Source of the DNA: Beijerinckiaceae bacterium
GTDB lineage: Bacteria > Pseudomonadota > Alphaproteobacteria > Rhizobiales > Beijerinckiaceae
Length of the DNA: 64,000 bases
Direction of reading: 5' to 3'
Assembly: GCA_027533425.1 (NCBI GenBank)
Contig: JAPZUD010000004.1
Span: forward strand, 186,001-250,000
Position 1 is the first letter of the stretch, and each line of letters starts with the position of its first letter. This document shows, piece after piece, positions 9,101 through 18,703 of this stretch. Below the pieces are notes generated by a model. It worked only from the letters and a program-made list of their open reading frames with translations, searched no databases and was not told where the DNA came from. The translations under genes and the position numbers were made by a program.

Positions 9101-10474
9101 TCACCGGCGCCCGAACCGGGAGATGACCAGCTCTGCGGTCAGTCGTGCGGCCTGCGGTTCCCCGCCTTCCGGGCGTCCGGGCTTGGCACTCGGCACCCAG
9201 CCATAGATGTCGAAATGGGCGTAGGATTTTGTCTCGGTGACGAAGCGCTTGAGGAACAGCGCGGCCGTCACGGAGCCGGCGAAGCCGCCGACCCCGGCAT
9301 TGTTGATATCGGCCGATTTCGACTCGATCATTGCGGAATAGGGTTTCCACAGCGGCAGCCGCCAGACAGGGTCACTCGAGCGTGTGCCGGCTGCGGCGAT
9401 CTGCTCGGCGAGGGCGTCGTCATCGGTGTAGAAGGGCGGCAAGTCCGGACCGAGCGCCACGCGGGCCGCACCGGTCAGCGTCGCATAGTCGATCAGCAGG
9501 TCGGGTTTGTCCTCGTCGGCCAATGCCAGGGCATCGGCGAGGATCAGCCGCCCCTCGGCATCGGTATTGCCGATCTCGACCGTCAGCCCCTTGCGCGAGC
9601 GCAGGATATCGCCCGGGCGGAACGCATTGCCGGAGACCGCGTTCTCGGCCATGGGCAGCAGCACGCGCAGCCGGATCTTCGCGTTCAGCGCCATCAGGAT
9701 CGATGCGGCCGCAAGCGCGGTGGCAGCACCGCCCATGTCCTTCTTCATCAGGAGCATGGAATTGTCAGGCTTCAGGTTGAGCCCGCCGGTATCGAAGATC
9801 ACGCCCTTGCCCACCAGCGTCACGGCCGGATCTGACGGATCTCCCCAGCGAAAATCGATGAGGCGCGGCGGGTTTTCGGCGGCGCGCCCGACGGCATGGA
9901 TCAGCGGGAAGCCCTTCTTCAGGAGCGCGTCGCCGGTGATCTCGCGCAGCTTGGCCCCGTGTTTTGCTGCCAGGGCCTTCGCCGCTTCGGCCAGCTCTCC
10001 GGTGCCGAGATCGTTGGCCGGCCGGTTGATCAGATCCCGACCGAGGATCACTCCGTCTGCAAGGGCGTCCAGCAGGCCGGCATCGACCCCCTTCGGCAGG
10101 TCGAGACTTGCCGAGGGGCGCTCCATCTCCTTGAAGCGGTCGAACCGGTAGCCGCCGAGCCGGAAGGCCAGCGCCACGAGATCGGGCCGGGCGAGCGTGC
10201 CTTCGAGGCGATAGCGGCCCGCGGGCAATTCGGCGGGCAACTTGCCGGCGAGGAAGGGGTTCTCGGCCAGGCCGGAATCCTTGCCGGTTCCGAAGAGGAC
10301 CGCCTCGATCCGCCCTTCGGCATCGGGCACGGCAAGGACCTTTCCGCTCTTGCCCTCGAAGCCGTGGGTTTCTGCGAAACGTCGCGCGGGCGCGGAAAGC
10401 CCGGCGGCGATCTCTTTCCATGCCTCCTCGGCAACGAGCAGGATCGGGGTGGCTTTCGAGGCTTTGGCAGGCAT
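9101..10474 (-). CDS. M17 family leucyl aminopeptidase
   Basis: Two-metal aminopeptidase releasing N-terminal residues from peptides in the cytoplasm. The 457-residue protein has the catalytic domain signature NTDAEGRLILADAL (from N303), the metal/bicarbonate region GVIFDTGGLNLKP and MKKDMGGAA, and the family tail with YAHFDIYGW. The N-terminal domain is reduced compared with PepA, as in many alphaproteobacterial PepB/LAP-like proteins. It heads a same-strand group with marR and nlpC/P60 and is divergent from tadD across about 150 bases. Confidence 0.9.
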   Translation of the reverse strand: MPAKASKATPILLVAEEAWKEIAAGLSAPARRFAETHGFEGKSGKVLAVPDAEGRIEAVLFGTGKDSGLAENPFLAGKLPAELPAGRYRLEGTLARPDLVALAFRLGGYRFDRFKEMERPSASLDLPKGVDAGLLDALADGVILGRDLINRPANDLGTGELAEAAKALAAKHGAKLREITGDALLKKGFPLIHAVGRAAENPPRLIDFRWGDPSDPAVTLVGKGVIFDTGGLNLKPDNSMLLMKKDMGGAATALAAASILMALNAKIRLRVLLPMAENAVSGNAFRPGDILRSRKGLTVEIGNTDAEGRLILADALALADEDKPDLLIDYATLTGAARVALGPDLPPFYTDDDALAEQIAAAGTRSSDPVWRLPLWKPYSAMIESKSADINNAGVGGFAGSVTAALFLKRFVTETKSYAHFDIYGWVPSAKPGRPEGGEPQAARLTAELVISRFGRR

Positions 10475-10626
10475 GGCAGACCCTTGAATCAGACGAGACG
10501 GGGCGAAGTTAACATCTGATTAGGGTTAACGAGTTATTCCTTTTTCTCAACAAGGGCCGCCGCTTGCCGGATCCGGAGAACGGCCCGTGTCCGAAACCGG
10601 CCGCAGACGCGAGGTCAGGATTGCCG

Positions 10627-11607
10627 ATGATGAAGCTCCCGTTGCCCATTCCTGCGGTGCCGGATCCGCTTGCGGGCACCCGCCTCGCGCCCTTGGTCCT
10701 GGCCGCATTGCTGCTTGGTGGTTGTTCTGCGCGCCTTGATTCCTTCACCGGCTCCCTGAATGATGCCGGATCGCCGGCCGGCGCCAATACCACAGTTTCT
10801 CCCTCGGGGCTGGCCAACCTGGCTCGCCGGTATGATTCCCGGCCCGGCGACAAGCAGGCCTCGCTCGAATATGCCAGTGCGCTGCGCGCCAATGGCCAGC
10901 ATCAGCAGGCGGTTGCAGTGTTGCAGCGGGCGTCTGTCGCCAATGTCGGCGACCGGGATGTCGCGGCTGCCTATGGCAAGGCCTTGGCCGATATCGGTCG
11001 GCTGGAAGAGGCCAGCGGCGTCCTCGCGCAGGCCCATACCGAGGACCGCCCGAATTGGCGCGTGCTCTCCACGATGGGATCGATTGCCGACCAGCAGGGC
11101 CAGCATCAGCGGGCCCGTGATTTCTATCAGCGCGCGCTGAAGATCGCGCCGGATGAGCCGTCCATCCTCAACAATCTGGGCCTGTCCTTTGTGCTCACGC
11201 GCGAGTTGGACCGGGCCGAAGAGGTTCTCCGCCGCGCGGTCAACCGGCCCAATCCGGATCCGCGCATCCAGGCGAATCTGGCGCTGGCGCAGCAATTACG
11301 TGCGGGCACTCCCGCAGGGCCCCGTCCTGCCACGCCGGCTCCAGCCCGCCCGAAAGCGGGTCAGCCGCAAGCCGCCGCTCCGGCACCTGCCATGCCGGTT
11401 GCCTTGGCCACTCCGGCTCCGCAAGCGAGTGCACCGCCCGCCCGGCCGGCACCGCCTGCAACACAGAATGTTCCGGCCATCAATCCCGCGCTGACGGCAC
11501 CGCCCGCCCAGGGAGCGATCCGCCCGAAGGCAGGCGGTCTGTTCGGCCTGAGCGGCAAGATCCGCGGGCAGGATCCGGCTTCCGCCGAGAACGAACCACG
11601 CATCTAG
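10627..11607 (+). CDS. tadD: Tad pilus assembly lipoprotein TadD (TPR protein)
   Basis: Probable pilotin-like outer-membrane lipoprotein for the Tad/Cpa pilus secretin. A lipoprotein signal ends in the lipobox LLGGC (C33). Residues about 60-225 form tetratricopeptide repeats (QHQQAVAVLQRAS, RLEEASGVLAQAH, QHQRARDFYQRALKIAPDEPSILNNLGLSFVLTREL in pieces), and the final 100 residues are a Pro/Ala-rich low-complexity tail. ATG codons at 10627 and 10630 both follow an AGGA stretch; 10627 is used here. It faces tadC across a shared hairpin terminator. Expected role rests on TPR architecture and neighbourhood. Confidence 0.82.
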   Translation: MMKLPLPIPAVPDPLAGTRLAPLVLAALLLGGCSARLDSFTGSLNDAGSPAGANTTVSPSGLANLARRYDSRPGDKQASLEYASALRANGQHQQAVAVLQRASVANVGDRDVAAAYGKALADIGRLEEASGVLAQAHTEDRPNWRVLSTMGSIADQQGQHQRARDFYQRALKIAPDEPSILNNLGLSFVLTRELDRAEEVLRRAVNRPNPDPRIQANLALAQQLRAGTPAGPRPATPAPARPKAGQPQAAAPAPAMPVALATPAPQASAPPARPAPPATQNVPAINPALTAPPAQGAIRPKAGGLFGLSGKIRGQDPASAENEPRI

Positions 11608-11656
11608 GTTTTCAAACGGGAGCCGCGCGCCGGTTCACTTGTGCACCCGAAACAAC

Positions 11657-11685
11657 AAGGCCCGGATCTTCAATCCGGGCCTTTT
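11657..11685. terminator. Bidirectional intrinsic terminator between tadD and tadC
   Basis: A perfect 11-bp stem (AAGGCCCGGAT paired with ATCCGGGCCTT) with a 5-base loop is followed by T residues on the plus strand; the opposite strand also starts AAAAGG/ends CCTTGTTGTTT, so it can serve both converging transcripts. Confidence 0.8.
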
Positions 11686-11721
11686 GCATGGAATGCCGCG
11701 CTGCCGCTTCCGTCGGGTGCC

Positions 11722-12696
11722 TTACTTCCACTTGAAGATCTGGATCAGCGCCGGCGTCAGGATGACGATGAACAGCGCGGGCATGAAGAACACGATCATC
11801 GGCACGGTCAGTTTCGGCGGCAAAGCTGCCGCCTTTTTCTCGGCCGCCGTCATGCGCTGGTCGCGGCTTTCCTGCGCGAGCACGCGCAGCGCCTGCCCGA
11901 GCGGCGTCCCGTAGCGTTCGGCCTGGATGAGTACGGTCGTGACCGATTTCACATTGTCGAGCCCTGTCCGTTTGGCAAGGTTCTCGTAGGCCTGCCGCCG
12001 CTCCGGAAGATAGGAAAGCTCTGCCGTTGTCAGCGCCAGTTCCTCGGCCATGGGCACCGATGCCGTGCCGATTTCGGTCGAGACCTTGCGGAAGGCATGT
12101 TCGATCGACATGCCGGATTCGACACAGATCAGCAGCAGGTCAAGCGCATCCGGAAAGGCCCGCCGCATCGAGGCCTGCCGTTTCGAGGTAAGGTTCGACA
12201 GGTAGATTTCCGGCGCCTTGATCCCGAGATAGGCAGCCGCGATCACGGCGCCGATCTGCCCGCCGACGGGCAGTCCGAAGCCCTTGTTGATCAGCAGATA
12301 GAAGATCGCGAACAGGATGAGGCCGATCGGCGCGAAGAGCCGCGCCACAAGGAAGGTCGTTTCTGCCTTGGGGCCGCGCAGGCCTGCGCGGAGCAGCTTC
12401 TCGCTGGCGGTTTCCGAACTCAGCCATTTCTGGAGGTTGAACTTGTCGACAATCTGTTTTGCACGGGCCCCGGGGCTCGAACGGAGTGTTGGCTTCGGTC
12501 CCGCCTTCTGCTGCTGGTTGAGGCGTTCGCGCTCGCGCGCGCGGATCCGGTCGCGCTCCAGGGCGACGGCATTCATCTTGTCCCGCATCTCGTTGCGTTC
12601 AAGCAGCGGCAGGCCGAGGGTGATCACCGTCGCCGAGACGGCAATAGCCGTCAGGACCGAGGCGATGAAGGACGGGTTGGTGAGCGTGTCGAGCAT
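11722..12696 (-). CDS. tadC: Tad pilus inner-membrane protein TadC
   Basis: Inner-membrane platform protein of the Tad pilus, partner of TadB. Of 324 residues, the N-terminus has one membrane segment (SFIASVLTAIAVSATVITLG), then a charged linker rich in Arg/Glu/Gln, two central membrane segments, a cytoplasmic type II secretion F domain (RRAFPDALDLLLICVESG, then EHAFRKVSTEIG) and a C-terminal membrane segment (LTVPMIVFFMPALFIVILTPAL). Last gene of the cpaB-tadC run, 12 bases after tadB. Confidence 0.92.
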   Translation of the reverse strand: MLDTLTNPSFIASVLTAIAVSATVITLGLPLLERNEMRDKMNAVALERDRIRARERERLNQQQKAGPKPTLRSSPGARAKQIVDKFNLQKWLSSETASEKLLRAGLRGPKAETTFLVARLFAPIGLILFAIFYLLINKGFGLPVGGQIGAVIAAAYLGIKAPEIYLSNLTSKRQASMRRAFPDALDLLLICVESGMSIEHAFRKVSTEIGTASVPMAEELALTTAELSYLPERRQAYENLAKRTGLDNVKSVTTVLIQAERYGTPLGQALRVLAQESRDQRMTAAEKKAAALPPKLTVPMIVFFMPALFIVILTPALIQIFKWK

Positions 12697-12708
12697 GTCA
12701 CCTGACCT

Positions 12709-13677
12709 CTAGATGTCGAAATTGATCATTTTCTTCATCACCATGATGCCGACGCCCATGATGATGAAGCAGGCGCCCAGCCCGATCTGGCCGGCCTTGG
12801 TCAGCCAGAGAAGCTCGATATAGGCGGGGTTGCCCATATAGACGAGGAAACCGACGAGGAACGGTAGCGCGCCGATGATGGAGGCCGAGGCCTTGGCCTC
12901 CGTGCTCATCGCATCGACCTTTTCGCGCAGCTTCTTCCGGTCCCGGATCACGCGGGACAGGTTCGACAGGATCTCGCCGAGATTGCCGCCCGACTTGGCC
13001 TGGATCTGGATGACGATGCCGAAGAAATTGACTTCGGCCAGCGGAATCCGTTCGAAGATCTTCATGATGCCGTCGGCGATGGAAACGCCCATGGCCTGAG
13101 CCTCGACAACGCCGCGGAACTCGCCCTTGAGAGGCTCCTTGGCCTCCAGTGCGATCAGGCGAAGGCAGTCATTCAGCGGCAGGCCGGACCGGATCCCGCG
13201 GACGATCGCGTCGATGGCGTTCGGAAACTCCTCCATGAAGAGCTTCTGCCGCTTCTTGGCCATGCGCGTCAGGATCCAGCGCGGCAGGCCCAACCCGCCG
13301 ACGAACATGCCGCCAGCGGCAAGGATCGGCTGTTTGGTGATCATGAGCACTACGAAACCAACGCCGAGGGCGCAGCCGATCGAGATCAGGATGAACGTCT
13401 TCTTGGTCCATTCGACCCCGGCCTGCTCGCAGCGCTGTTCGAAGGTCAGCTTCTGGGCCTTCTGGCGCTGTTCGAGCTCCTTCAGCGTGTCGGCGATCTG
13501 CTTGCGGCGGTTGCCGGCTTCTTCTGCCGCCTTGCGCCGCGTTCGCGGGTCGACAAGCGCTGCCTGGCGTTTCTCGGCCCGGTTGGCGCCCGAAAGCAAG
13601 GGTTCGAGAAAGGCAACGCCCAGCCCGCCAACGGCGACAAAGGCGAGGATGGCGACGAGGAGCTGGTTGACATCCAT
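12709..13677 (-). CDS. tadB: Tad pilus inner-membrane protein TadB
   Basis: Inner-membrane platform protein of the Tad pilus, paired with TadC to couple the CpaF ATPase to pilin assembly. The 322-residue protein has an N-terminal membrane segment (LLVAILAFVAVGGLGVAFL), two central ones, the type II secretion F domain (FMEEFPNAIDAIVRGIRSGLP and GGNLGEILSNLSRVIRDR in pieces) and a final pair of membrane helices. It begins 2 bases after the cpaF stop, indicating tight translational coupling. Confidence 0.92.
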   Translation of the reverse strand: MDVNQLLVAILAFVAVGGLGVAFLEPLLSGANRAEKRQAALVDPRTRRKAAEEAGNRRKQIADTLKELEQRQKAQKLTFEQRCEQAGVEWTKKTFILISIGCALGVGFVVLMITKQPILAAGGMFVGGLGLPRWILTRMAKKRQKLFMEEFPNAIDAIVRGIRSGLPLNDCLRLIALEAKEPLKGEFRGVVEAQAMGVSIADGIMKIFERIPLAEVNFFGIVIQIQAKSGGNLGEILSNLSRVIRDRKKLREKVDAMSTEAKASASIIGALPFLVGFLVYMGNPAYIELLWLTKAGQIGLGACFIIMGVGIMVMKKMINFDI

Positions 13678-13679
13678 GC

Positions 13680-15155
13680 TCAGGCCACCCGCTCGTCCTT
13701 GACCTCGGCGGCATCGAGTGCCGCGGCGAGGCGCTTGTCATCGCCGTAATACCGCGCGCGTTCCCACATGCGCGGCCGGCCGATCCCGGTCGATTTGTGC
13801 TTGCCGATCACGCGGCCATTCGCGTCTTCGCCCTGGATATCGAAGACGAAAAGGTCCTGCGTGACGATCACATCGCCTTCCATCCCCATCACTTCGGTGA
13901 TGTGCGTGATGCGGCGCGAGCCATCACGCAGGCGCTGCGCCTGCACGATGATGTCCACCGACGAAGTGATCATCTCGCGGACGGTTTTCGGCGGCAAGGA
14001 ATAGCCGCCCATCGCGATCATCGCTTCCATACGGGCGAGGCATTCGCGCGGGCTGTTGGCGTGGATCGTGCCCATCGAGCCATCATGGCCCGTATTCATG
14101 GCCTGCAGCAGGTCGAACACTTCCGGCCCGCGGACTTCGCCGACGATGATCCGTTCCGGCCGCATGCGGAGGCAGTTCTTGACGAGGTCGCGCATGGTGA
14201 TGGCGCCCTGGCCCTCGAGGTTGGGCGGGCGCGTTTCGAGGCGCACGACATGGGGCTGCTGGAGCTGCAGTTCCGCCGCGTCCTCGCAGGTAATGATGCG
14301 CTCGTCCTCGTCGATATAGCGGGTCAGGCAGTTCAGCAGCGTCGTCTTGCCCGAGCCGGTGCCTCCCGACACGACGACATTGCAGCGGACGCGGCCGATG
14401 ATCTTCAGCACTTCGGCGCCTTCGGGCGAGATCGAGCCGAACTTCGTCAGCTGCTCGAGCGTCAGCTTGTCTTTTTTGAATTTGCGGATGGTCAGTGCGG
14501 CGCCGTCGATCGCCAGCGGTGGGGCGATCACGTTGACGCGCGAGCCGTCGAGAAGGCGCGCATCGCAGATCGGCGAGGCTTCATCGACACGGCGTCCGAC
14601 CTGGCTGACGATGCGCTGGCAGATATTCATCAGCTGGGCATTGTCGCGGAAGCGGATATTCGTCAGCTGGATCTTGCCGCCGACTTCGATGAAGGTCCGG
14701 TCAGCCCCGTTGACCATGATATCGGCAATATCATCCCGGGCGAGCAACGGTTCGAGCGGGCCAAAGCCGAGCACGTCGTTGCAGATGTCGTCGAGCATGT
14801 CCTCCTGCTCGGCAATGGACATCGCGACATTCTTCAGCGCAAGGATCTCGGTGATGACGTCCCGCAGCTCGTCACGCGCGCTGGCCGAATCGAGCTTTGC
14901 CAGCTGCGACAGATCGATCGATTCGATCATCGCGCCGAAGATCATGCTCTTGGTCTGGTAATACTGGTCGGACCGCTGCGGTGCGGCCTGGACCGGCGGT
15001 GGAGTGGGCTTGCGGATCGCTGCGAGCGGTGCCGCCGAAGCAGTCGGCCGGGGTTCCTCGCGCCGGATTTCCGGCGCGGGCGCAGCTGGGCTGGCCGCCG
15101 GCTTCGGAGCCGAAGGCGGCGTTCCTGGCGTGATATTTGTCCGTTTTCCGAACAT
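13680..15155 (-). CDS. cpaF: Tad pilus assembly ATPase CpaF/TadA
   Basis: Hexameric secretion ATPase powering Tad pilus extension, and in relatives also retraction. The 491-residue protein has a Pro/Ala-rich N-terminal linker of about 60 residues, an N-terminal domain ([25 protein letters not shown]), Walker [16 protein letters not shown] near residue 270, the Asp/His boxes ([20 protein letters not shown]), and the [19 protein letters not shown] Walker B/His region. It ends 2 bases before tadB and follows cpaE. Confidence 0.95.
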   Translation of the reverse strand: MFGKRTNITPGTPPSAPKPAASPAAPAPEIRREEPRPTASAAPLAAIRKPTPPPVQAAPQRSDQYYQTKSMIFGAMIESIDLSQLAKLDSASARDELRDVITEILALKNVAMSIAEQEDMLDDICNDVLGFGPLEPLLARDDIADIMVNGADRTFIEVGGKIQLTNIRFRDNAQLMNICQRIVSQVGRRVDEASPICDARLLDGSRVNVIAPPLAIDGAALTIRKFKKDKLTLEQLTKFGSISPEGAEVLKIIGRVRCNVVVSGGTGSGKTTLLNCLTRYIDEDERIITCEDAAELQLQQPHVVRLETRPPNLEGQGAITMRDLVKNCLRMRPERIIVGEVRGPEVFDLLQAMNTGHDGSMGTIHANSPRECLARMEAMIAMGGYSLPPKTVREMITSSVDIIVQAQRLRDGSRRITHITEVMGMEGDVIVTQDLFVFDIQGEDANGRVIGKHKSTGIGRPRMWERARYYGDDKRLAAALDAAEVKDERVA

Positions 15156-15176
15156 TCCGACCTCGCTTGCCGCCCG

Positions 15177-16415
15177 TCAGGCCGCTTTCGTCTTACCCGA
15201 AAGACCGTTGAGCCTCTCGCGCAGGCCGGACAGGAGCGACTTCTTGTTCCGCACGGCTTCCTGACGGCCCATCAGGGCCTTGGCCATGTCGAGGAAGGCA
15301 TCGCGCGCTTTCGATTTCGGCTGCAGCTCGGCGATCATCTGGCCGTTATTGTTGGCCAGGCCGAACAGGGCGGTATCGAAGCCGATCGTCGCCAAGGGCG
15401 GGCAGTCCAGCGCCTTCGCGAATTCCGCCGCGGCGATTTCGGGCTTCTTCGGCATGCCGACCTGATTGAGCACCAGTTTCGGCTTGGGATCCTGCGGGCG
15501 CGCCAGCGTCAGCGTGTCGATCAGGTTCTTCGCATTACGCAGGTTGGCGAGGTCCGGTGCCGCGATAACGACGATCTCGTCCGCCCGCGAAAGCACGGTC
15601 CGGCTCCAGCCCGTCCAGACATGCGGCACGTCGAACACGATGGCCGGAACCGTCTGGCGCAGGGCATCCGCCAGCGGATCGAACGTATCCGGGCCGAAAT
15701 CATAGAGCCGCTCGAGATTGGACGGCGCCGCCATCAGGCTGAGATTGGGCACCACGCGCGAGAGCAGGCGCTCGATCATGTTCGGATCGACGCGGCTCGG
15801 GTCGAAGGCCGCTTCCATCACGCCCTGCGGCGGATCCTGGTTGAAATCGAGCCCGGCCGTGCCGAAGGGCAGGTCGAGGTCGACAATCACCGATTCCACC
15901 TCGAGATCCGTGGCGATCGTGTAGGCAAGGTTATGGGCGATGGTGGAAGACCCGATACCCCCTTTGGCCCCGACCACGGCGATGGTCCGCCCGATTGGCT
16001 TGGCGCCGGGTGTCGTGAAGATCTCGGACAGGGCGGTGACGAAGCCCAGCACATTGATCGGCGCAACCAGATACTCGCTGACCCCGCGCCGCATCAACTC
16101 GCGGTAGAGCGGCACGTCGTTGACATGGCCGATCACCACCACCCGGGTGCCCTCGTCGCAATAGCCGGCGAGTTCATCAAGGCTGTCGAGCAGCGTGTTG
16201 CTGTCCGTTACGGTCTCGATCACGATCACATTCGGGGTCGGCGCGTCGCGATAGGCTTCCGCGGCGGCAGCGACCCCGCCTGACTGGATGCGCACCTGCG
16301 CTTTCGCCATGCGACGGTCATGCCGTGCTTCTTCCACCACGGCCGCCACCTGCCCGGTCTCCGAGAAGACCTGGATGGCGATATGGGGCAGCGGCGCTAC
16401 GGTGATGTCAGCCAT
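15177..16415 (-). CDS. cpaE: Pilus localisation ATPase CpaE/TadZ
   Basis: ParA/MinD-related protein that positions the Tad secretion system at the pole. Of 412 residues, the first 130 form an atypical receiver-like domain (NVIVIETVTDS, ELMRRGVSEYLVAPI); the rest is the P-loop domain with the deviant Walker A VGAKGGIGSSTIAHNLA, VDLDLPFGTAGLDF and PAIVFDVPH. The start at 16415 has GGAG about 7 bases upstream; the reading frame is open beyond it but the upstream part has no family resemblance. Between cpaD and cpaF, as in Caulobacter. Confidence 0.9.
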   Translation of the reverse strand: MADITVAPLPHIAIQVFSETGQVAAVVEEARHDRRMAKAQVRIQSGGVAAAAEAYRDAPTPNVIVIETVTDSNTLLDSLDELAGYCDEGTRVVVIGHVNDVPLYRELMRRGVSEYLVAPINVLGFVTALSEIFTTPGAKPIGRTIAVVGAKGGIGSSTIAHNLAYTIATDLEVESVIVDLDLPFGTAGLDFNQDPPQGVMEAAFDPSRVDPNMIERLLSRVVPNLSLMAAPSNLERLYDFGPDTFDPLADALRQTVPAIVFDVPHVWTGWSRTVLSRADEIVVIAAPDLANLRNAKNLIDTLTLARPQDPKPKLVLNQVGMPKKPEIAAAEFAKALDCPPLATIGFDTALFGLANNNGQMIAELQPKSKARDAFLDMAKALMGRQEAVRNKKSLLSGLRERLNGLSGKTKAA

Positions 16416-16443
16416 TGTCACGTCTCCATACTCGCTTCGCGGC

Positions 16444-17139
16444 TTACTGCTGCGCTTCCTTGACCTTGGCATCATCCTTCCGCCAGTTCGTGGCGGGGTC
16501 CTGGTCCTTGCGGAGGGCCTCGATGTCCTTGGTGCGCTTGACGGTATCGACCTGGCCCTCCGCCCGCGGCCGGACGAGATCGATCGGGTCCGACACCTGG
16601 GCGGCGAGCATCGACTGATAGGAGCAGCCGAGATTGTAATAGGGGCGGTTATGCCAGGTATCGAGGTCGCGGCTGCCGGCGAGATCATCCGGCCACATGC
16701 CGCATTGGCTCGCCACCTGTGCCTGCAGCTTGGCGAAGCTCAGCCGGATCGGCGCGGCGCCGAGCCGTCCATCGGCCTGGTACGGTGTGACCTGGAGCGG
16801 AGCATGCGCGCCGGCGCTCGACAGCGCCGAGCGGATCGCTCCCATCATGGCATGCCCGCCTGCACCGCTGGGAATGGCGGCGATGATCGGTCCCCTTCCA
16901 TGCCGGGCATAGTCGCGGCCGAATTCCTGCAGGTCCTGGATCTGGCGCCGGTCAAGCTGGCGGCCCGTATCGAAAACATCGAGATGGGTCTGGCTGGTGG
17001 CGATCTTGATCGGGTGCCGCACGGTGTATTCGTCCGGCGCGAAGGCCTTCTGCGTCGGGCGCATGGTCGAACAACCGGCGAGAACCAGTCCGGCGGCGCC
17101 GAGGACCGCGAGAGTCACGACGTGGCGGGGGCTGCGCAT
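16444..17139 (-). CDS. cpaD: Pilus assembly lipoprotein CpaD
   Basis: Outer-membrane-associated lipoprotein of the Cpa/Tad secretin complex. The 231-residue protein has a lipoprotein signal with lipobox VLAGC, then the CpaD domain with YTVRHPIKI, GPIIAAIPSGAGG and the C-terminal SQCGMWPDDLAGSRDLDTWHNRPYYNLGCSYQ in order, which is the best family marker. The ATG at 17139 is preceded by a GGAG and places the signal peptide at the N-terminus. It follows cpaC after 37 bases. Confidence 0.88.
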   Translation of the reverse strand: MRSPRHVVTLAVLGAAGLVLAGCSTMRPTQKAFAPDEYTVRHPIKIATSQTHLDVFDTGRQLDRRQIQDLQEFGRDYARHGRGPIIAAIPSGAGGHAMMGAIRSALSSAGAHAPLQVTPYQADGRLGAAPIRLSFAKLQAQVASQCGMWPDDLAGSRDLDTWHNRPYYNLGCSYQSMLAAQVSDPIDLVRPRAEGQVDTVKRTKDIEALRKDQDPATNWRKDDAKVKEAQQ

Positions 17140-17176
17140 GGGGGGAACTCCTGGAACAGACGGGGGCAGGGCGGGC

Positions 17177-18703
17177 TCAGTCATGGATGAAGCCCACGCG
17201 GCCGGATTTGCTGATGGCGGCCGGGGCCTTGGCCGTGGCGCCATAGGTGCGGTTCAGACGGCCCATGAAAATGGTCGATGGGTCCGTGGCATCGGCGAAG
17301 CCGTCATCCGGGCGGGCGATCTGCCCCGGCGTGCTCGGCTTGGCAATGAAGGGCTGGACCAGGATCAGCAATTCGGTCTCGAAGCGTTGGTAGTCGCGCG
17401 AGCGGAATAGCGTGCCCAGGATCGGAATGTTCATGGCGCCGGGCAGGCCGTTGATGGCCTGACGCGATTGCTGCTGGATCAGCCCGGCCGAGGCGAGGAC
17501 GGCGCCGGACGGCAGTTCCACCGTCGTTTCCGCCTTGCGGGTCCGGAAACCCGGCACCTGCGTTGTACTGAGCAGGAACGATGTTTCGGGATCGATCTCG
17601 GTCACTTCGGTCGATAGCCGGATCGAAATCCGGTTTTCGCTCATGACAACAGGCGTGAAATTCAGGGCCACGCCGATCGGCTTGTAGGTCACGGAGACCG
17701 TGCGCGACCGTGTGACCACGTCGAACGTTTCTGCCTGCGGGATCGCTACCTCGCCGCCGGCAAGGAATTTCGCGCTTTCGCCCGAAATTGCGGTCAGGGT
17801 CGGCTCGGCCAGCGTCCGCAGGACCCCTTGCCGTTCGAGAGCACGCATGGTCGCGGTATTGCCGTTGAGGGTGCCAGTCAGTGCGGTTTCCGACAGCAAC
17901 TGACGCTGGACGCTGAAGGGCTGGTCGGTCACGATGCCAAGACCGGACTGGGAAACATTCCACTGACCGTTCAGGTTGATGCCCAGCTGCTTGAGCACCG
18001 AGCGCTGGACTTCGGCGATCGTCACCTTCAGCATGACCTGGTCGCGGCCGCGGACCTGCAGCGCATTGACCACCTTGCCGCTGGTCGCCCCGATGCCGAG
18101 GAAGCCGCCCGACTGGCCAACAAGGTTATTGGCGATGTCGATGGCGCTCTGCACTTCGAGCGCGGAATCAACCGTGCCCGAAAGGACGAAATTGTCGCCG
18201 ACGCTGGTGACCTTGATATCGGCCTTCGGAAGCGCTTTCTTGATGACCTCGCGCAGGATCGACAATTCGCGGGCCAGTTCCTTGGCCACGCCGATATCGA
18301 GCGCGGCGATCTGCGCCCCGTTCTTGTCAGTCACGAACACACTTGTTGTGCCCTGGCCGGTCCCGATGATGAAGACCTTCCTCGCTGTGCGGACAACGGC
18401 ATTGGCGACTTTCGGCTCGGAAACGAAGACTTCCGCCGCGTCGCGCGGCAGGTCGATCACGATCGACTTGCCGACAGAAAGGTCGATCCGGCGCGCCATG
18501 ACCTGATCATGATCGTTCGGCTGGATCCGCGGCACCGGGATGGATTCGAACGGCACACCGCCGAAATGCTTCGGTGGCGGGGAGGCGAATGCCGTGGTGG
18601 CGGCCATCGCGGCGCAGGCACCGAGAAGGAGGGAACGCAGACGGGAGATCATGGGCGAGGCACCGGTAGGAGAGCGGGCGGGTTCGGAAGCGGGGCGGTT
18701 CAT
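17177..18703 (-). CDS. cpaC: Tad pilus secretin CpaC/RcpA
   Basis: Forms the outer-membrane channel for the Tad pilus. The 508-residue protein has a signal peptide (LRSLLLGACAAMAATTAFA), a pilus-secretin N-terminal domain (KSIVIDLPRDAAEVFVSEPKVANAVV in two pieces), a BON-like module (VLSGTVDSALEVQSAIDIAN), and the secretin core (RDQVMLKVTIAEVQRSVLKQLG onward, with EITEIDPETSF-like and VELPSGAVLASAGLIQ motifs). The ATG at 18703 overlaps the cpaB stop by 4 bases (ATGA) and has GGAGG upstream. Confidence 0.93.
   Translation of the reverse strand: MNRPASEPARSPTGASPMISRLRSLLLGACAAMAATTAFASPPPKHFGGVPFESIPVPRIQPNDHDQVMARRIDLSVGKSIVIDLPRDAAEVFVSEPKVANAVVRTARKVFIIGTGQGTTSVFVTDKNGAQIAALDIGVAKELARELSILREVIKKALPKADIKVTSVGDNFVLSGTVDSALEVQSAIDIANNLVGQSGGFLGIGATSGKVVNALQVRGRDQVMLKVTIAEVQRSVLKQLGINLNGQWNVSQSGLGIVTDQPFSVQRQLLSETALTGTLNGNTATMRALERQGVLRTLAEPTLTAISGESAKFLAGGEVAIPQAETFDVVTRSRTVSVTYKPIGVALNFTPVVMSENRISIRLSTEVTEIDPETSFLLSTTQVPGFRTRKAETTVELPSGAVLASAGLIQQQSRQAINGLPGAMNIPILGTLFRSRDYQRFETELLILVQPFIAKPSTPGQIARPDDGFADATDPSTIFMGRLNRTYGATAKAPAAISKSGRVGFIHD

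Noticed and set aside
10509-10529. TTAA pair between M17 peptidase and tadD, possible CtrA site
   Set aside because: The spacer is 13 bases, not 7.
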